In this document: positions 52,481-62,482 of the stretch, one piece after another
Layout: each line of letters opens with the position of its first letter
Numbering within the stretch: the stretch's first letter is position 1
Source: Flavobacterium panacis
Lineage (GTDB): Bacteria > Bacteroidota > Bacteroidia > Flavobacteriales > Flavobacteriaceae
Assembly: GCF_024649945.1 (NCBI RefSeq)
Contig: NZ_JANKMS010000002.1
Location: forward strand, 434,001-498,000
Length of the DNA: 64,000 nt
Reading direction: 5' to 3'
The notes under the pieces: model-generated
Told to the model about the DNA's origin: nothing
The model's database searches: none
Seen by the model: the letters and a program-made list of their open reading frames with translations, nothing else
Position numbers and translations under genes: made by a program

Positions 52481-53230
52481 CTAGAGTATAAAAACACCTG
52501 ATTTTCTGTATTCCTCAAGACTTTCATCATATGGATCGAGATTGGTCACAATAGTATCCAGTTGTTTTAGATCGCAAACAACGTGAGGCATTTTGGTATC
52601 TAATTTATCAGAAGAAAACATAGAAACAACTCGATCTGAAGCCTCTATCATGGCTTTTTTAACAATTGAGATCTCATAACCAATCTCTGTCAATCCTTGT
52701 TTTACATTTATGCTACTGGCTCCAATAAAACAAATATCTGCTTTAATTTTTGAAACGACCTGAATTACATCCATACCAATTGTTACCATTGCATTTTTCT
52801 GCATTTTACCTCCAATAAAAATCAAATCAATATTAGGGTGTTGCGACAACTGCATTGCAATTGGAAGACTGTACGTATATATAGTAGCTTTTAAATCGGC
52901 TGGAATTAATTTAGCAAAAACAAGATTGGTACTTCCTCCACTCATTATAATTACCTGATCATCATGCAATAATGATAATGCTTTCGTAACAATCTTTTTC
53001 TTTACTTCTTCGCCAGATATATTAATATTAAAAACATCTGCAGCCTTTTCATTTACCTGAACTGCACCACCATACACTTTTTCTAGCAGTCTTTTACTAT
53101 CCAATTCATTTAAATCTCTTCTAATAGTATCCTCCGATAAATCCAGAGCCAAAGCCAAATCAGTTGTGACAACCTTTTGTTCTTCAACAAGTTTAGTCAT
53201 GATATATTTATGTCTTTCGGCTTTCAGCAT
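52481..53230 (-). CDS. DeoR/GlpR-family transcriptional regulator
   Basis: 249 residues. The N-terminal DeoR HTH reads ERHKYIMTKLVEEQKVVTTD, with LALDLSEDTIRRDLNELDSK and the KVYGGAVQ end, all family hallmarks. The C-terminal DeoR sensor domain has VIIMSGGSTNLVFAKLIP, DLIFIGGKMQKN, and ADICFIGASSINVKQGLTE, the phospho-sugar-binding isomerase-like fold. It is placed between the esterase and susC genes and divergent from susC. The effector is likely a phosphorylated amino sugar such as MurNAc-6-P or GlcN-6-P; this is inference from the neighbours. Confidence 0.9.
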   Translation of the reverse strand: MLKAERHKYIMTKLVEEQKVVTTDLALALDLSEDTIRRDLNELDSKRLLEKVYGGAVQVNEKAADVFNINISGEEVKKKIVTKALSLLHDDQVIIMSGGSTNLVFAKLIPADLKATIYTYSLPIAMQLSQHPNIDLIFIGGKMQKNAMVTIGMDVIQVVSKIKADICFIGASSINVKQGLTEIGYEISIVKKAMIEASDRVVSMFSSDKLDTKMPHVVCDLKQLDTIVTNLDPYDESLEEYRKSGVFIL

Positions 53231-53365
53231 CTTTTATAAAAGTTAAAATTCAAGACAAATATATCAAATAATTTTATTGAAACTTGCAACGTTAACTTAG
53301 AATTGCAATTCTCTGCATGTTTTAACTCTAAAATTAAAAACAAAAAAAAGAGTGCCTTTAATTTC

Positions 53366-53384
53366 TGCGTTATTTTGCGTTATT
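53366..53384 (+). promoter_or_regulatory. Direct TGCGTTATT boxes upstream of susC
   Basis: TGCGTTATTT (53366-53375) is followed directly by TGCGTTATT (53376-53384), a 10-bp direct repeat. It lies about 65 bp upstream of the candidate -7 box and 114 bp from the susC start. Confidence 0.55.
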
Positions 53385-53450
53385 CAATCAATTTTTTAAA
53401 ATTTTTAACAAAAAAAATGCATTTGTATGCAATAAATAAATATATTTGCT

Positions 53451-53458
53451 TAACAACC
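53451..53458 (+). promoter_or_regulatory. Candidate -7 box of susC
   Basis: TATATTTG, a perfect TAnnTTTG, 22 bp before the ATG at 53480. An upstream TTTG at 53432-53435 is the nearest -33 candidate, though the spacing is short. Confidence 0.5.
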
Positions 53459-53479
53459 ATTATAAAAAACCAAGTAATC

Positions 53480-56400
53480 ATGAAAAAACTATTTCTTATT
53501 TCATTGTTGGTTTTGTTCATTCAAGCATCTTTTGGGCAAACAAAAACAATTACAGGAAACGTAAAAAACAAGGCAGATGGAATTCCAATTCCTGGAGTTA
53601 GTGTCTTAATTCAAGGAACTTCCAATGGTACAACTACCGATTTTGATGGAAACTACAGCATCAGCATCGCGCCAGGACGAAGTTTGAGCTTTAGCTACAT
53701 GGGATTTGAAACCCAAGTAGTGAAAATTGAAGGTCAACAAAATCTTAATGTTACTCTTTCAGAAAGTACTTCAAAATTAGACGAAGTAGTTGTTGTGGGA
53801 TTCTCTTCTCAGAAAAAAGTAAATCTTACTGGAGCAGTTGCAAAAGTAGATGTAAAAAAAGCTCTAGGAAGTATTCCAATTACTGATATTACAAAAGGTT
53901 TACAAGGAACTACTCCTGGACTTAATGTTAGTTTTAATTCCGGTAATATAAGCAAACAATCAAAAGTTAATATTCGTGGTGCTGGAACTATTGTTAATGG
54001 AGAAGTTTCAGGATCACCACTTATTTTAGTTGATGGTGTTCCCGGAGATTTATCATTACTAAATGCAGAAGATGTAGAATCGATGTCTGTACTTAAAGAC
54101 GCTGCTTCTGCTTCTATTTATGGCGCGCGTGCTGCATTTGGAGTTATATTAATTACTACTAAAAGTGGAAAAAATGCACAAGGAAAAGTAAGATTTGCTT
54201 ACAGCAGCAATACAGGCTGGAGCAACCCAATTTCTTTGGTTAGATTTAATGACCCTACTGTAGAACTTCCAGCAATGATCGAAGCACAAGCCAGAGCTGG
54301 TAATGCCAATCCAGAATCTTTTGGTATGAACTACAAAACATTGTTGCCTGGTATCATTAACTGGAAAGAAAAATATGCTGGAACAAGAGATCCTAATGAT
54401 AAGAATATGATTTTAGGACAAGATTTTGATGTGATTGGTGGAAAAGAATATTTTTACAGAATTTGGGATCCGCACAAAGAGATGTTGAAAAAGAATTCTC
54501 TACAAACGCTTCATAATTTATCTGCTCAAGGTTCTTTGGGTGAAAAAAGTTCATTTATTGTTTCGTTAGGTCTTGCTACTCAAGAAGGTGTAATGAAAAT
54601 TAATACTGAAACCAACCAAAGATTCAATCTTAACCTTGGTTTGACTACACAATTAGCAAGCTGGCTTACCGGAGATTTTAAAGTTTTAGGAACTTTCCAA
54701 GAATATGATTCTCCTTTTAACTACTACAATAGTGGTCTTGACACTGCTGGTAACGGATACTTTGGTTATTACATGCGTTGGGGATCTTATTTCCCATATG
54801 GTACTTATAATGGTACTTACTTTAGACATGCACCTGGTTATATGGCAAACGCATCTCAAAACGAAAGTAAGTCAAATGACATGAGGATAAGCGGAAAACT
54901 TACTGCTCAAATTACAAAAGACTTTAATATTATTGGAGAATATAGCATCAATAATAATTTCTCAAGTCTAAAAATGAATGGTGGTCAAGTACCTCTTTGG
55001 GATTGGTGGACAAGTGCAGCTGACTTAGTTGCTGGAAAACCAACTTCAATGGAAACTGCAAATGATTTTGTAGCTCAGGCTAAATCGTCTTATACAAGAA
55101 ATGTTGCTAACATCTATGCCAATTACAGCAAAACATTAGCAGAAAACCATAACTTTAAAGTACTAGGTGGTTTGAACACAGAATGGTATGATTTTGAAAG
55201 AACTTATGCTCGTAGAAATACACTTTTAGACAAAAATAAACCAGAGTTTAATTTAGCTATTGGTGATCAATTTACTTCACCTCTTAATGCCAATGATATT
55301 TTAAATCCAGGTTTGTCCAGATATGCAATCGCAGGATTTTTTGCACGTGTGAATTATGACTATAAAGGGAAATATTTACTGGAACTAAACGGACGTTATG
55401 ACGGTTCTTCAAAATTTCCTTCTAATGAGCAATGGGGATTCTTTCCTTCTGCTTCTGTTGGATATAGAATTTCTGAAGAAAGCTTTATGGAAGGTACAAA
55501 AAGCTGGTTAAACGATTTGAAAATTCGTGGATCTATCGGTTCAATTGGAAATCAAAACATTGCAGCCAATGCCTTTTTACCAACTATGACTAACGTTACG
55601 ACTAACCCTAGCCCTTATTGGATAGGAAGTGGTTCAACTATTCCTCCTACTGTCAATCAACCAACAAATGTTGATCCGAGTTTAACTTGGGAAAAAGTAA
55701 CAACTCAAGATATTGGTATCGATATTCGAATGTTTAATATGCTAGGCTTAACTTTCGATTACTACCAACGTGACACCAAAGGAATGTTAGCTCCAGGAAA
55801 AACGCTTCCAGGTTCATTTGGACAAGCAGCTGCCAATACAAACTCAGGAAACTTAAGAACAACTGGTTGGGAGTTAGGCATTAACTTCAACAAACAAGTT
55901 AACGAAAACATTAGTTTTTATGCAGATTTAACTCTTTCTGATAATACTACAGAAGTTACAGAATGGAACAACTCTGCTAAATTAATAAGCACTAGCTCTT
56001 TCTATGCTGGTCAAAAATTAGGTGAAATCTGGGGATTAGAAACAGATCGATTAATTCAATCAACAGATCAAATTGATGCTACAGGATTAATTGTAAATGG
56101 TGTTGATTATAAAAACATTAGAACTGGTGCTTTTAAATTCGGTGCTGGAGATGTTATGTACAAGGATAGAGACGGAGACGGAGTGATCTCAAGAGGAGAT
56201 GGAACAGCCACTAATCCTGGAGATTTAAAAGTTATTGGTAATACAACACCACGTTACCAATACGGAGTTCGTTTAGGAGGTGCTTTGTATGGATTTGATA
56301 TTGATGCTTTCTTTCAAGGAGTTGGGAAGCGTGAATACTGGACAACTTCTGACTTGGTATTACCATTCTACAACAGAACTGATGCTATGTATGAAAACAT

Positions 56401-56764
56401 GAATGACTACTGGACACCAGAAAATACAGATGCTTATTTCCCTAATCCATATCCTGGACATGCAGGTAATGCTTTTGGAACTTATGCACCAGGATCAAAT
56501 AACTTTGTGGCACAAACACGTTATTTATTAGACATGTCTTATTTACGTTTAAAATCTTTGACAATTGGATATACTTTACCTAAAAGCATTGCCCAAAAAG
56601 CTGGATTGGATAAAGTTAGACCTTATGTTTCAGGTTTCAACTTAGCTACTTGGAAAAGCAGTAAATTACCAGTAGATCCTGAAATTAATGAAAGTGAATC
56701 AGTATGGGGAAGAACTTTCCCTTACTCTAAAACGTGGTCAGTTGGTATACAAGTTGCATTTTAA
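53480..56764 (+). CDS. susC: SusC/RagA-family TonB-linked outer-membrane transporter
   Basis: 1094 residues from ATG 53480, chosen because a signal peptide starts there (MKKLFLISLLVLFIQASFGQ); the open frame extends 59 codons upstream through the promoter. Domains: carboxypeptidase-like regulatory domain (KTITGNVKNKADGIPIPGVS, TTDFDGNYSI, about 22-110), the LDEVVVVGFSSQKK box, the plug (RGAGTIVNGE, LILVDGVPGDL, DVESMSVLKDAASASIYGAR), and the 22-strand barrel ending TWSVGIQVAF. It imports large oligosaccharides or glycopeptides with SusD. Its neighbours suggest peptidoglycan fragments as cargo. Confidence 0.95.
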   Translation: MKKLFLISLLVLFIQASFGQTKTITGNVKNKADGIPIPGVSVLIQGTSNGTTTDFDGNYSISIAPGRSLSFSYMGFETQVVKIEGQQNLNVTLSESTSKLDEVVVVGFSSQKKVNLTGAVAKVDVKKALGSIPITDITKGLQGTTPGLNVSFNSGNISKQSKVNIRGAGTIVNGEVSGSPLILVDGVPGDLSLLNAEDVESMSVLKDAASASIYGARAAFGVILITTKSGKNAQGKVRFAYSSNTGWSNPISLVRFNDPTVELPAMIEAQARAGNANPESFGMNYKTLLPGIINWKEKYAGTRDPNDKNMILGQDFDVIGGKEYFYRIWDPHKEMLKKNSLQTLHNLSAQGSLGEKSSFIVSLGLATQEGVMKINTETNQRFNLNLGLTTQLASWLTGDFKVLGTFQEYDSPFNYYNSGLDTAGNGYFGYYMRWGSYFPYGTYNGTYFRHAPGYMANASQNESKSNDMRISGKLTAQITKDFNIIGEYSINNNFSSLKMNGGQVPLWDWWTSAADLVAGKPTSMETANDFVAQAKSSYTRNVANIYANYSKTLAENHNFKVLGGLNTEWYDFERTYARRNTLLDKNKPEFNLAIGDQFTSPLNANDILNPGLSRYAIAGFFARVNYDYKGKYLLELNGRYDGSSKFPSNEQWGFFPSASVGYRISEESFMEGTKSWLNDLKIRGSIGSIGNQNIAANAFLPTMTNVTTNPSPYWIGSGSTIPPTVNQPTNVDPSLTWEKVTTQDIGIDIRMFNMLGLTFDYYQRDTKGMLAPGKTLPGSFGQAAANTNSGNLRTTGWELGINFNKQVNENISFYADLTLSDNTTEVTEWNNSAKLISTSSFYAGQKLGEIWGLETDRLIQSTDQIDATGLIVNGVDYKNIRTGAFKFGAGDVMYKDRDGDGVISRGDGTATNPGDLKVIGNTTPRYQYGVRLGGALYGFDIDAFFQGVGKREYWTTSDLVLPFYNRTDAMYENMNDYWTPENTDAYFPNPYPGHAGNAFGTYAPGSNNFVAQTRYLLDMSYLRLKSLTIGYTLPKSIAQKAGLDKVRPYVSGFNLATWKSSKLPVDPEINESESVWGRTFPYSKTWSVGIQVAF

Positions 56765-56795
56765 AAAATGTATTTAAAAATTTAAATTAATCAAA

Positions 56796-58532
56796 ATGAG
56801 AAAATTAATCATAAACTCTAAGATAAAACTATCAGTTGCCTTGCTTACTTTTGCAAGCTTAACTGTTAGCTGTTCAGATTTTTTGGATACACCTCCTGAA
56901 GATGTATTTACAGACAATAATTTTTGGACTTCAGAAAACAACGTAAAAACATTCTCTTGGCTAAACTATAATACGTTTAATGGGTATGGAAATAATGCTG
57001 GTACTACAGCAGATTTTTACTTTCATGCTTCAAGTACAGGATTAATGGATGATAACCTGGCGATGAACGTTTTTACAAACTTTCTGACTGCTCCAAATGC
57101 AACTAACGCAAACTGGAACGAATATTACACACTGATTCGTCGTTGTAATCTTATGTTAGAAAGAGTTCCAAATGTACCTATGGATCAGACGAAAAAAAAT
57201 CATTACATAGGTGTTGCAAAGTTTTTTAGAGCTCATACTTATTTTCGTTTAGCACAGCAATTTGGTGATGTACCTTACACAGACAAGTACTTAGCTCAAA
57301 GTGACGCTAATGTGTACAAACCATCTTTAAGCAGAGCCGAAGTTGTAGACAATGTAATTAAAGATTTAGAAGAAGCAATTCCAATGTTGTTAAACGTTGA
57401 TGATAATAATGTTACTGTAAATAAATATACTGCTTATGCCCTATTAAGCCGAGTATGCTTAAGTGAAGGAACTTATAGAAAATACAACGGTGGACAAAAT
57501 GGAAGTGCTTACCTGCAGAAAGCAAAAGAAGCTTCTTTAGCTGTAATGAACAATAATTCTTTTAAGCTAAACGCAGATTGGAAAGCACTTTATAATTCTG
57601 TTGAATTATTAGGAAATAGCGAAGTAATATTAACCAAAAGATATATTAAAGGTGTTTTAGGAAATTCAGTACAAGCCTATACTAACACTTCTACTGTTCA
57701 AAACGGATTGACAAAATTTGCTGCAGAAAGCTATGTAACAACAAATGGATTACCTATCAAACAAGCTGGAAACGCGCAATATTTAGGTGATAATACTATT
57801 GCGAATACTTTTGCCAATAGAGACCCAAGATTTGCTAAAGCTTTTAGTACGGCAGATTATGCGTATTCTGATAAGCCTTATAATGGTTTGACTTCTATAA
57901 CAGGTTATGTATTTCAATTATACAATAATCCTGCTACATCAGGTACAGAGGTTACAACAATTGGACAAAATCAAATTGATGCTCCGGTTTTTACACTAAG
58001 TGAAGTTTATTTGAATTATGCTGAAGCCTGTGCAGAATTAGGTACAATTACTAATACTGATCTTGATTTATCAATAAACAAAGTTCGTACACGTGCAGGA
58101 ATCGCTGTTTTAGCTACAGACGGTACAAATGCTAGCGCTGGCGGCGTGCAAATAAATGACCCACAAAGAACAACTGCATTAGAGCAACTTTCTGGAATTG
58201 TTAATCCAATTATATGGGAAATTCGTCGTGAACGTAGAATTGAGTTCATGAGCTGGACTACTATGAGAAAAGAAGATCTTATGCGTTGGAAAAAAGGAGA
58301 TTATTTAGATTCAAATGCTAATCCGGATGTGGTTTTAGGAGCTAAAATAGTTGCTTTAATAGGAACTAACTCTAAAACAAAAGTAAATTCTGAAGGTTAT
58401 GTAATTCCTTATGCGGCAGGTGTAGCAAGAACATTTGTATCTCCAAAAAATTACCTAAGTGCCATTCCAACCAATGATATTAGTTTATACGCTGCTGAAG
58501 GTGTAGAATTAAAACAAAACCCTGGCTGGTAA
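56796..58532 (+). CDS. susD: SusD/RagB-family surface substrate-binding lipoprotein
   Basis: 578 residues; lipobox TVSC (Cys 26), then SDFLDTPPEDVFTDNNFWTS. Family features: TPR-like helices (YTLIRRCNLMLERV, AKFFRAHTYFRLAQQFGDVP), the TKYTAYALLSRVCLSEG repeat, and the C-terminal WEIRRERRIEFM block with EDLMRWKKGDYL. It caps SusC at the cell surface and binds the glycan. The gap from susC is 31 bp, so they form an operon. A hairpin follows. Confidence 0.95.
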   Translation: MRKLIINSKIKLSVALLTFASLTVSCSDFLDTPPEDVFTDNNFWTSENNVKTFSWLNYNTFNGYGNNAGTTADFYFHASSTGLMDDNLAMNVFTNFLTAPNATNANWNEYYTLIRRCNLMLERVPNVPMDQTKKNHYIGVAKFFRAHTYFRLAQQFGDVPYTDKYLAQSDANVYKPSLSRAEVVDNVIKDLEEAIPMLLNVDDNNVTVNKYTAYALLSRVCLSEGTYRKYNGGQNGSAYLQKAKEASLAVMNNNSFKLNADWKALYNSVELLGNSEVILTKRYIKGVLGNSVQAYTNTSTVQNGLTKFAAESYVTTNGLPIKQAGNAQYLGDNTIANTFANRDPRFAKAFSTADYAYSDKPYNGLTSITGYVFQLYNNPATSGTEVTTIGQNQIDAPVFTLSEVYLNYAEACAELGTITNTDLDLSINKVRTRAGIAVLATDGTNASAGGVQINDPQRTTALEQLSGIVNPIIWEIRRERRIEFMSWTTMRKEDLMRWKKGDYLDSNANPDVVLGAKIVALIGTNSKTKVNSEGYVIPYAAGVARTFVSPKNYLSAIPTNDISLYAAEGVELKQNPGW

Positions 58533-58567
58533 TTCAAAACACAAATAAACATTTGCCCTAAATAATA

Positions 58568-58604
58568 AACTGCCTCTGGAACTTAATCAAAAACAGAGGC
58601 AGTT
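58568..58604 (+). terminator. Terminator-like hairpin after susD
   Basis: AACTGCCTCTG (58568-58578) pairs perfectly with CAGAGGCAGTT (58594-58604). The T tract after it is weak, so readthrough to namZ is possible. Confidence 0.6.
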
Positions 58605-58781
58605 ATTTAAAAATCTTTTTTCTCTCTGTATAACACAGACAGAAAATTGACAAAATAAAATCAATCTGAAAGTTTCATTATTTTCACATCATCACATCAA
58701 TCAAAAAAAGTTCAATCCGCAATCAAATAATAACTTAATTTTAATAGTCAATTTTTATCTTAACTATTAACTGTAATTAAA

Positions 58782-59981
58782 ATGATAAAATTCATCTCTA
58801 AAAGTGTTTATATTGTAATTTCTCTGTTTTTTACGACTTTGTATTCCAATTCGTTTTCAACAGTTGCAAAATCTGGCATATCAGAAATTAATCCTCCAGC
58901 AATAAAAACTGGGGCCGATAATTACGAGAAATATTTACCACTTTTAAAAGACAAAAAAATAGGAATTGTAACCAATCAAACTGGAATTTTGTCTAACAAA
59001 ACGCATCTAGTTGATTTTTTACTGGAGAAAAAAATTGCTGTACAAACCATTTTCGCACCAGAACACGGTTTTAGAGGAACAGCCGATGCCGGAGAACATG
59101 TCGTTGACGGAAAAGATCCTAAAACAGGTTTATCCATAATTTCTCTTTATGGAGATAATAAAAAACCAAAACCTGAACAATTAAAAGGAATCGATATCAT
59201 GATTTTCGATTTGCAAGATGTTGGAGCACGTTTTTACACTTATATTTCTTCGCTACATTATGTAATGGAAGCTTGCGCAGAAAATAATGTGCCACTTATA
59301 ATTTTAGACAGACCAAACCCAAACGGAAGCATTGTTGATGGTCCGCTTCTAGAAAAAGAATTTACTAGTTTTGTGGGCATGCACCCAATTCCGCTGATGC
59401 ACGGAATGACAATTGGCGAATATGGACAAATGATCAATGGCGAAAAATGGCTTAAAAATGGCGTTCAATGCAAACTAACCGTAATTCCTTGTTTGAATTA
59501 TGATCGAAAAATGACTTACAGTTTACTTGTAAAACCTTCTCCAAATTTACCAAACGATCAGTCTATAAATCTGTACGCCAGTTTATGTCTTTTTGAAGGA
59601 ACAAATGTGAGCATGGGTCGAGGTACTGAAAAACAATTTCAAATTTATGGTTCTCCTTATTTAACCAAAACCAATTTCAGTTTTACGCCAAAACCAAATT
59701 TTGGAGCCAAAGATCCTTTATACAATGGAAAAGAATGTTTCGGCGAAGATTTAACAGCCTATCCGAAACTAAAACAATTAGAATTAAAATGGCTTATAAA
59801 AGCCTATCAAAATACAGCAGATAAATCTAAATTTTTTAATGCCTTTTTTACCAAACTGGCAGGAACCAAAAAATTACAACAGCAAATAGAATCTGGAGTT
59901 TCTGAAAAAGCGATTAGAAACAGCTGGAAAAAAGATATCGAAGCCTTTTATAAAACGAGAAAGCCTTATCTACTTTATTAA
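58782..59981 (+). CDS. namZ: NamZ-type exo-beta-N-acetylmuramidase (GH171, DUF1343/YbbC)
   Basis: 399 residues with an N-terminal hydrophobic signal (residues 5-24). The DUF1343 pattern is clear: DKKIGIVTNQTGILSNKTHL, TIFAPEHGFRGTADAGEHV (E94), IDIMIFDLQDVGARFYTYIS, LIILDRPNPNGSIVDGPLLE, SFVGMHPIPLMHGMTIGEYG, LLVKPSPNLPN, and CLFEGTNVSMGRGTEKQF. The B. subtilis and Tannerella enzymes release MurNAc from the non-reducing end of glycan or peptidoglycan fragments. Exported by its signal peptide, it should act in the periplasm, with MurQ 132 bp downstream. Probably own promoter (249-bp gap after susD). Confidence 0.93.
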   Translation: MIKFISKSVYIVISLFFTTLYSNSFSTVAKSGISEINPPAIKTGADNYEKYLPLLKDKKIGIVTNQTGILSNKTHLVDFLLEKKIAVQTIFAPEHGFRGTADAGEHVVDGKDPKTGLSIISLYGDNKKPKPEQLKGIDIMIFDLQDVGARFYTYISSLHYVMEACAENNVPLIILDRPNPNGSIVDGPLLEKEFTSFVGMHPIPLMHGMTIGEYGQMINGEKWLKNGVQCKLTVIPCLNYDRKMTYSLLVKPSPNLPNDQSINLYASLCLFEGTNVSMGRGTEKQFQIYGSPYLTKTNFSFTPKPNFGAKDPLYNGKECFGEDLTAYPKLKQLELKWLIKAYQNTADKSKFFNAFFTKLAGTKKLQQQIESGVSEKAIRNSWKKDIEAFYKTRKPYLLY

Positions 59982-60113
59982 GAAACACTTTTAAACCCCA
60001 ACCAAAAACCCAAAAACTGACTATTTTTCTATAAAATAGAGATTTCCTATACACAATATCGAAATGAAAGATTAACTGAAAATCTTCATTTATAAACCAA
60101 AAAAAGAAAAAAG

Positions 60114-60935
60114 ATGAAAAATAAAAATCCTGAAACCGAGCAAGAATCTTTATACAAAGATTTGGACCAAATGACCGTGACTGAATTATTGACTAACATC
60201 AATAAAGAAGACCAAAAAGTACCCCAGATTATCGAACAGCAGATTCCTAAAATTGAAAAATTAGTAAAAGCAATTGTAAAGAAAATGCAGTTAGGAGGTA
60301 GATTATTTTACATTGGAGCTGGTACTTCTGGGCGTATCGGAATTTTAGATGCATCTGAATGTCCTCCAACTTTTGGAGTTCCACATGACATGATTATCGG
60401 AATTATTGCTGGCGGAGATACTGCCATTAGAAAAGCAGTTGAAAATGCAGAAGATGATACCGAACAAGCATGGAAAGATTTAGCTAAATTTGAAATTTCA
60501 AGTTTAGATTTTATTATCGGAATTGCGGCTTCTGGAAATACGCCTTATGTTTTAGGAGCTTTAAAAAAGGCCAAAGAACACAATATCAAAACAGGAAGTA
60601 TTTCGTGCATCAGCAACGGACTTATCGCGCAGGAAGCAGATTATCCGATTGAATTAATTGTTGGACCTGAATTCTTAACAGGAAGCACAAGAATGAAAGC
60701 AGGAACAGCTCAAAAACTGACTTTGAATATGATTTCAACTTCAGTAATGATTAAACTTGGAAAAGTAAAAGGCAACAAAATGGTTGACATGCAGTTGTCT
60801 AATGAAAAATTGGTAAAACGAGGCATCAAAATGATTATGGAAGAACTTGGAATTGAATATGATTTGGCCGAAGAATTACTGCAGAAACATAAAAGTGTAC
60901 GCGCTGTATTGTTAGATCACAACAGCAAAAAATAA
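60114..60935 (+). CDS. murQ: N-acetylmuramic acid 6-phosphate etherase
   Basis: 273 residues, the usual length. SIS domain with LFYIGAGTSGRIGILDASEC (phosphate loop), E82 and E113, which correspond to the catalytic Glu 83 and Glu 114 of E. coli MurQ, plus the LTGSTRMKAGTAQKLTLNMI motif. It cleaves the lactyl ether of MurNAc-6-P to GlcNAc-6-P and D-lactate in the cytoplasm. It requires a phosphorylated substrate, and no PTS or kinase is present in the window. The gap to the transporter gene is 24 bp. Confidence 0.97.
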   Translation: MKNKNPETEQESLYKDLDQMTVTELLTNINKEDQKVPQIIEQQIPKIEKLVKAIVKKMQLGGRLFYIGAGTSGRIGILDASECPPTFGVPHDMIIGIIAGGDTAIRKAVENAEDDTEQAWKDLAKFEISSLDFIIGIAASGNTPYVLGALKKAKEHNIKTGSISCISNGLIAQEADYPIELIVGPEFLTGSTRMKAGTAQKLTLNMISTSVMIKLGKVKGNKMVDMQLSNEKLVKRGIKMIMEELGIEYDLAEELLQKHKSVRAVLLDHNSKK

Positions 60936-60959
60936 CCTAATTCCTAAAACTAAACCAAA

Positions 60960-62465
60960 ATGTCTTCTACCACCATTCTCATTTTTATTTTTGTCTATTT
61001 TGGACTTTTACTCTTTATTTCGAACGTAATTAGTAAAAAAGGTCAGGACAACGATTCTTTTTTCAAAGCCAATAAAAATTCCAAATGGTATTTAGTTGCT
61101 TTTGGTATGATCGGAACAGCACTTTCTGGCGTTACATTTATTTCTGTTCCAGGAGAAGTTGGTTCGCCAAATGGAGAACAATTCAAATATTTTCAATTTG
61201 TTTTAGGAAATGCCATCGGATTTATCATTATTGCAAAAGTCCTGCTTCCACTCTATTACAGAATGAATCTAACTTCGATTTACAGTTATATAGAACACAG
61301 AATGGGAATTAGAAGTTACAAAACCGCAGCTTCTATATTTTTAGTCAGCAGGACTATTAGCTCGGCTTTTAGATTGTATTTGGTTGTGATTGTTTTACAA
61401 CGTTATGTTTTCAATGATTTCCATATACCTTTTCCAGTAACAGTACTTTTGGCTTTAGCGCTTATCTTTCTATACACTTTTAGAAGCGGTCTAAAAACCA
61501 TTATTATTACCGATACTTTACAGACGTTTTTTTTAGTTAGTTCCGTGTTTATAACCATTTATTTTGTTTGTGACAGTCTAAATCTGACTGTTCTTGAGTC
61601 GGTTTCAACCATTCAAAAAAGTAATTATTCTAAAGTATTCTTCTTTGATGATTTCTTTACGAGCAAGTACCACTTTGTAAAGCAAATTTTAGGCGGAATG
61701 TTTGTTACCATTGCAATGGTTGGACTCGATCAAGATTTAATGCAGAAAAATCTAAGCTGCAAAAACATTGGCGAAGCACAAAAAAACATGTTCACCTTTA
61801 CTGGAATTTTTGTTTTAATCAATATTATTTTCTTGAGTTTAGGCGCTTTATTGTACATCTACGCTTCACAAAATAATGTTCAAATTCCGTTAGATTTAGC
61901 AACAGGAAAACCAAGAACCGATTTACTTTTTCCTGAAATTGCTTTAAATCATTTGTCAATTGTTCCCGCATTTGTTTTCCTTTTAGGAATTATCGCTGCC
62001 ACTTTTGCTACGACCGATTCGGCTTTAACAGCGCTAACAACTTCATTTTGTGTGGATTTCTTAGGAATGGATAAATCGGAGAATCTAGACAACAGCAAAA
62101 ATGTCAAAATAAGACATTGGGTACACTTTGCATTTTCAATCTTGTTGTTTTTGGTAATTATCGTTCTAAATTCATTTAATGATGCTTCTGTAGTAGCTTT
62201 AATTTTCAGAGCGGCCTCTTACACTTATGGACCGTTGTTAGGATTATATGCTTTTGGATTGTTACAAAAATCAAGATTAGTAAATGATAAACTGATTCCA
62301 TTAATCTGTCTAATTTCACCCATATTCACCTATTTCTTAAGTGAACATTCAGCACAATTATTCGGATATACTTTTGATAATGAATTAATCATCATTAACG
62401 GATTATTTACTTACATCGGAATTTATTTAACCAGCAAACGCACAGAAGAAAAAATCTCTTTTTAA
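60960..62465 (+). CDS. Sodium:solute symporter (SSS family), candidate MurNAc importer
   Basis: 501 residues with about 13 membrane segments. SSS hallmarks: NSKWYLVAFGMIGTALSGVT, the GFIIIAKVLLPLYYRMNLTS with IYSYIEHRMG, RSGLKTIIITDTLQTFFLV, GLDQDLMQKNLSCKN (the conserved Q-D-L-x-Q motif) and TTDSALTALTTSFCVDFL. It lies 24 bp after murQ and 17 bp before the NagZ gene, in the same operon. Imported sugar is inferred to be MurNAc (or GlcNAc-MurNAc-derived sugar), by analogy with the MurT importer of Tannerella forsythia; a sialic acid or other sugar acid cannot be excluded. Confidence 0.85.
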   Translation: MSSTTILIFIFVYFGLLLFISNVISKKGQDNDSFFKANKNSKWYLVAFGMIGTALSGVTFISVPGEVGSPNGEQFKYFQFVLGNAIGFIIIAKVLLPLYYRMNLTSIYSYIEHRMGIRSYKTAASIFLVSRTISSAFRLYLVVIVLQRYVFNDFHIPFPVTVLLALALIFLYTFRSGLKTIIITDTLQTFFLVSSVFITIYFVCDSLNLTVLESVSTIQKSNYSKVFFFDDFFTSKYHFVKQILGGMFVTIAMVGLDQDLMQKNLSCKNIGEAQKNMFTFTGIFVLINIIFLSLGALLYIYASQNNVQIPLDLATGKPRTDLLFPEIALNHLSIVPAFVFLLGIIAATFATTDSALTALTTSFCVDFLGMDKSENLDNSKNVKIRHWVHFAFSILLFLVIIVLNSFNDASVVALIFRAASYTYGPLLGLYAFGLLQKSRLVNDKLIPLICLISPIFTYFLSEHSAQLFGYTFDNELIIINGLFTYIGIYLTSKRTEEKISF

Positions 62466-62482
62466 TTGCCCAACACTATTTC

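Noticed and set aside
53303..53479. Extended N-terminus of the SusC protein
   Set aside because: The extension translates the promoter region and precedes a clean signal peptide at 53480.
58016..58249. A minus-strand frame inside susD
   Set aside because: It is a shadow of the well-supported susD gene with no signal or domain.
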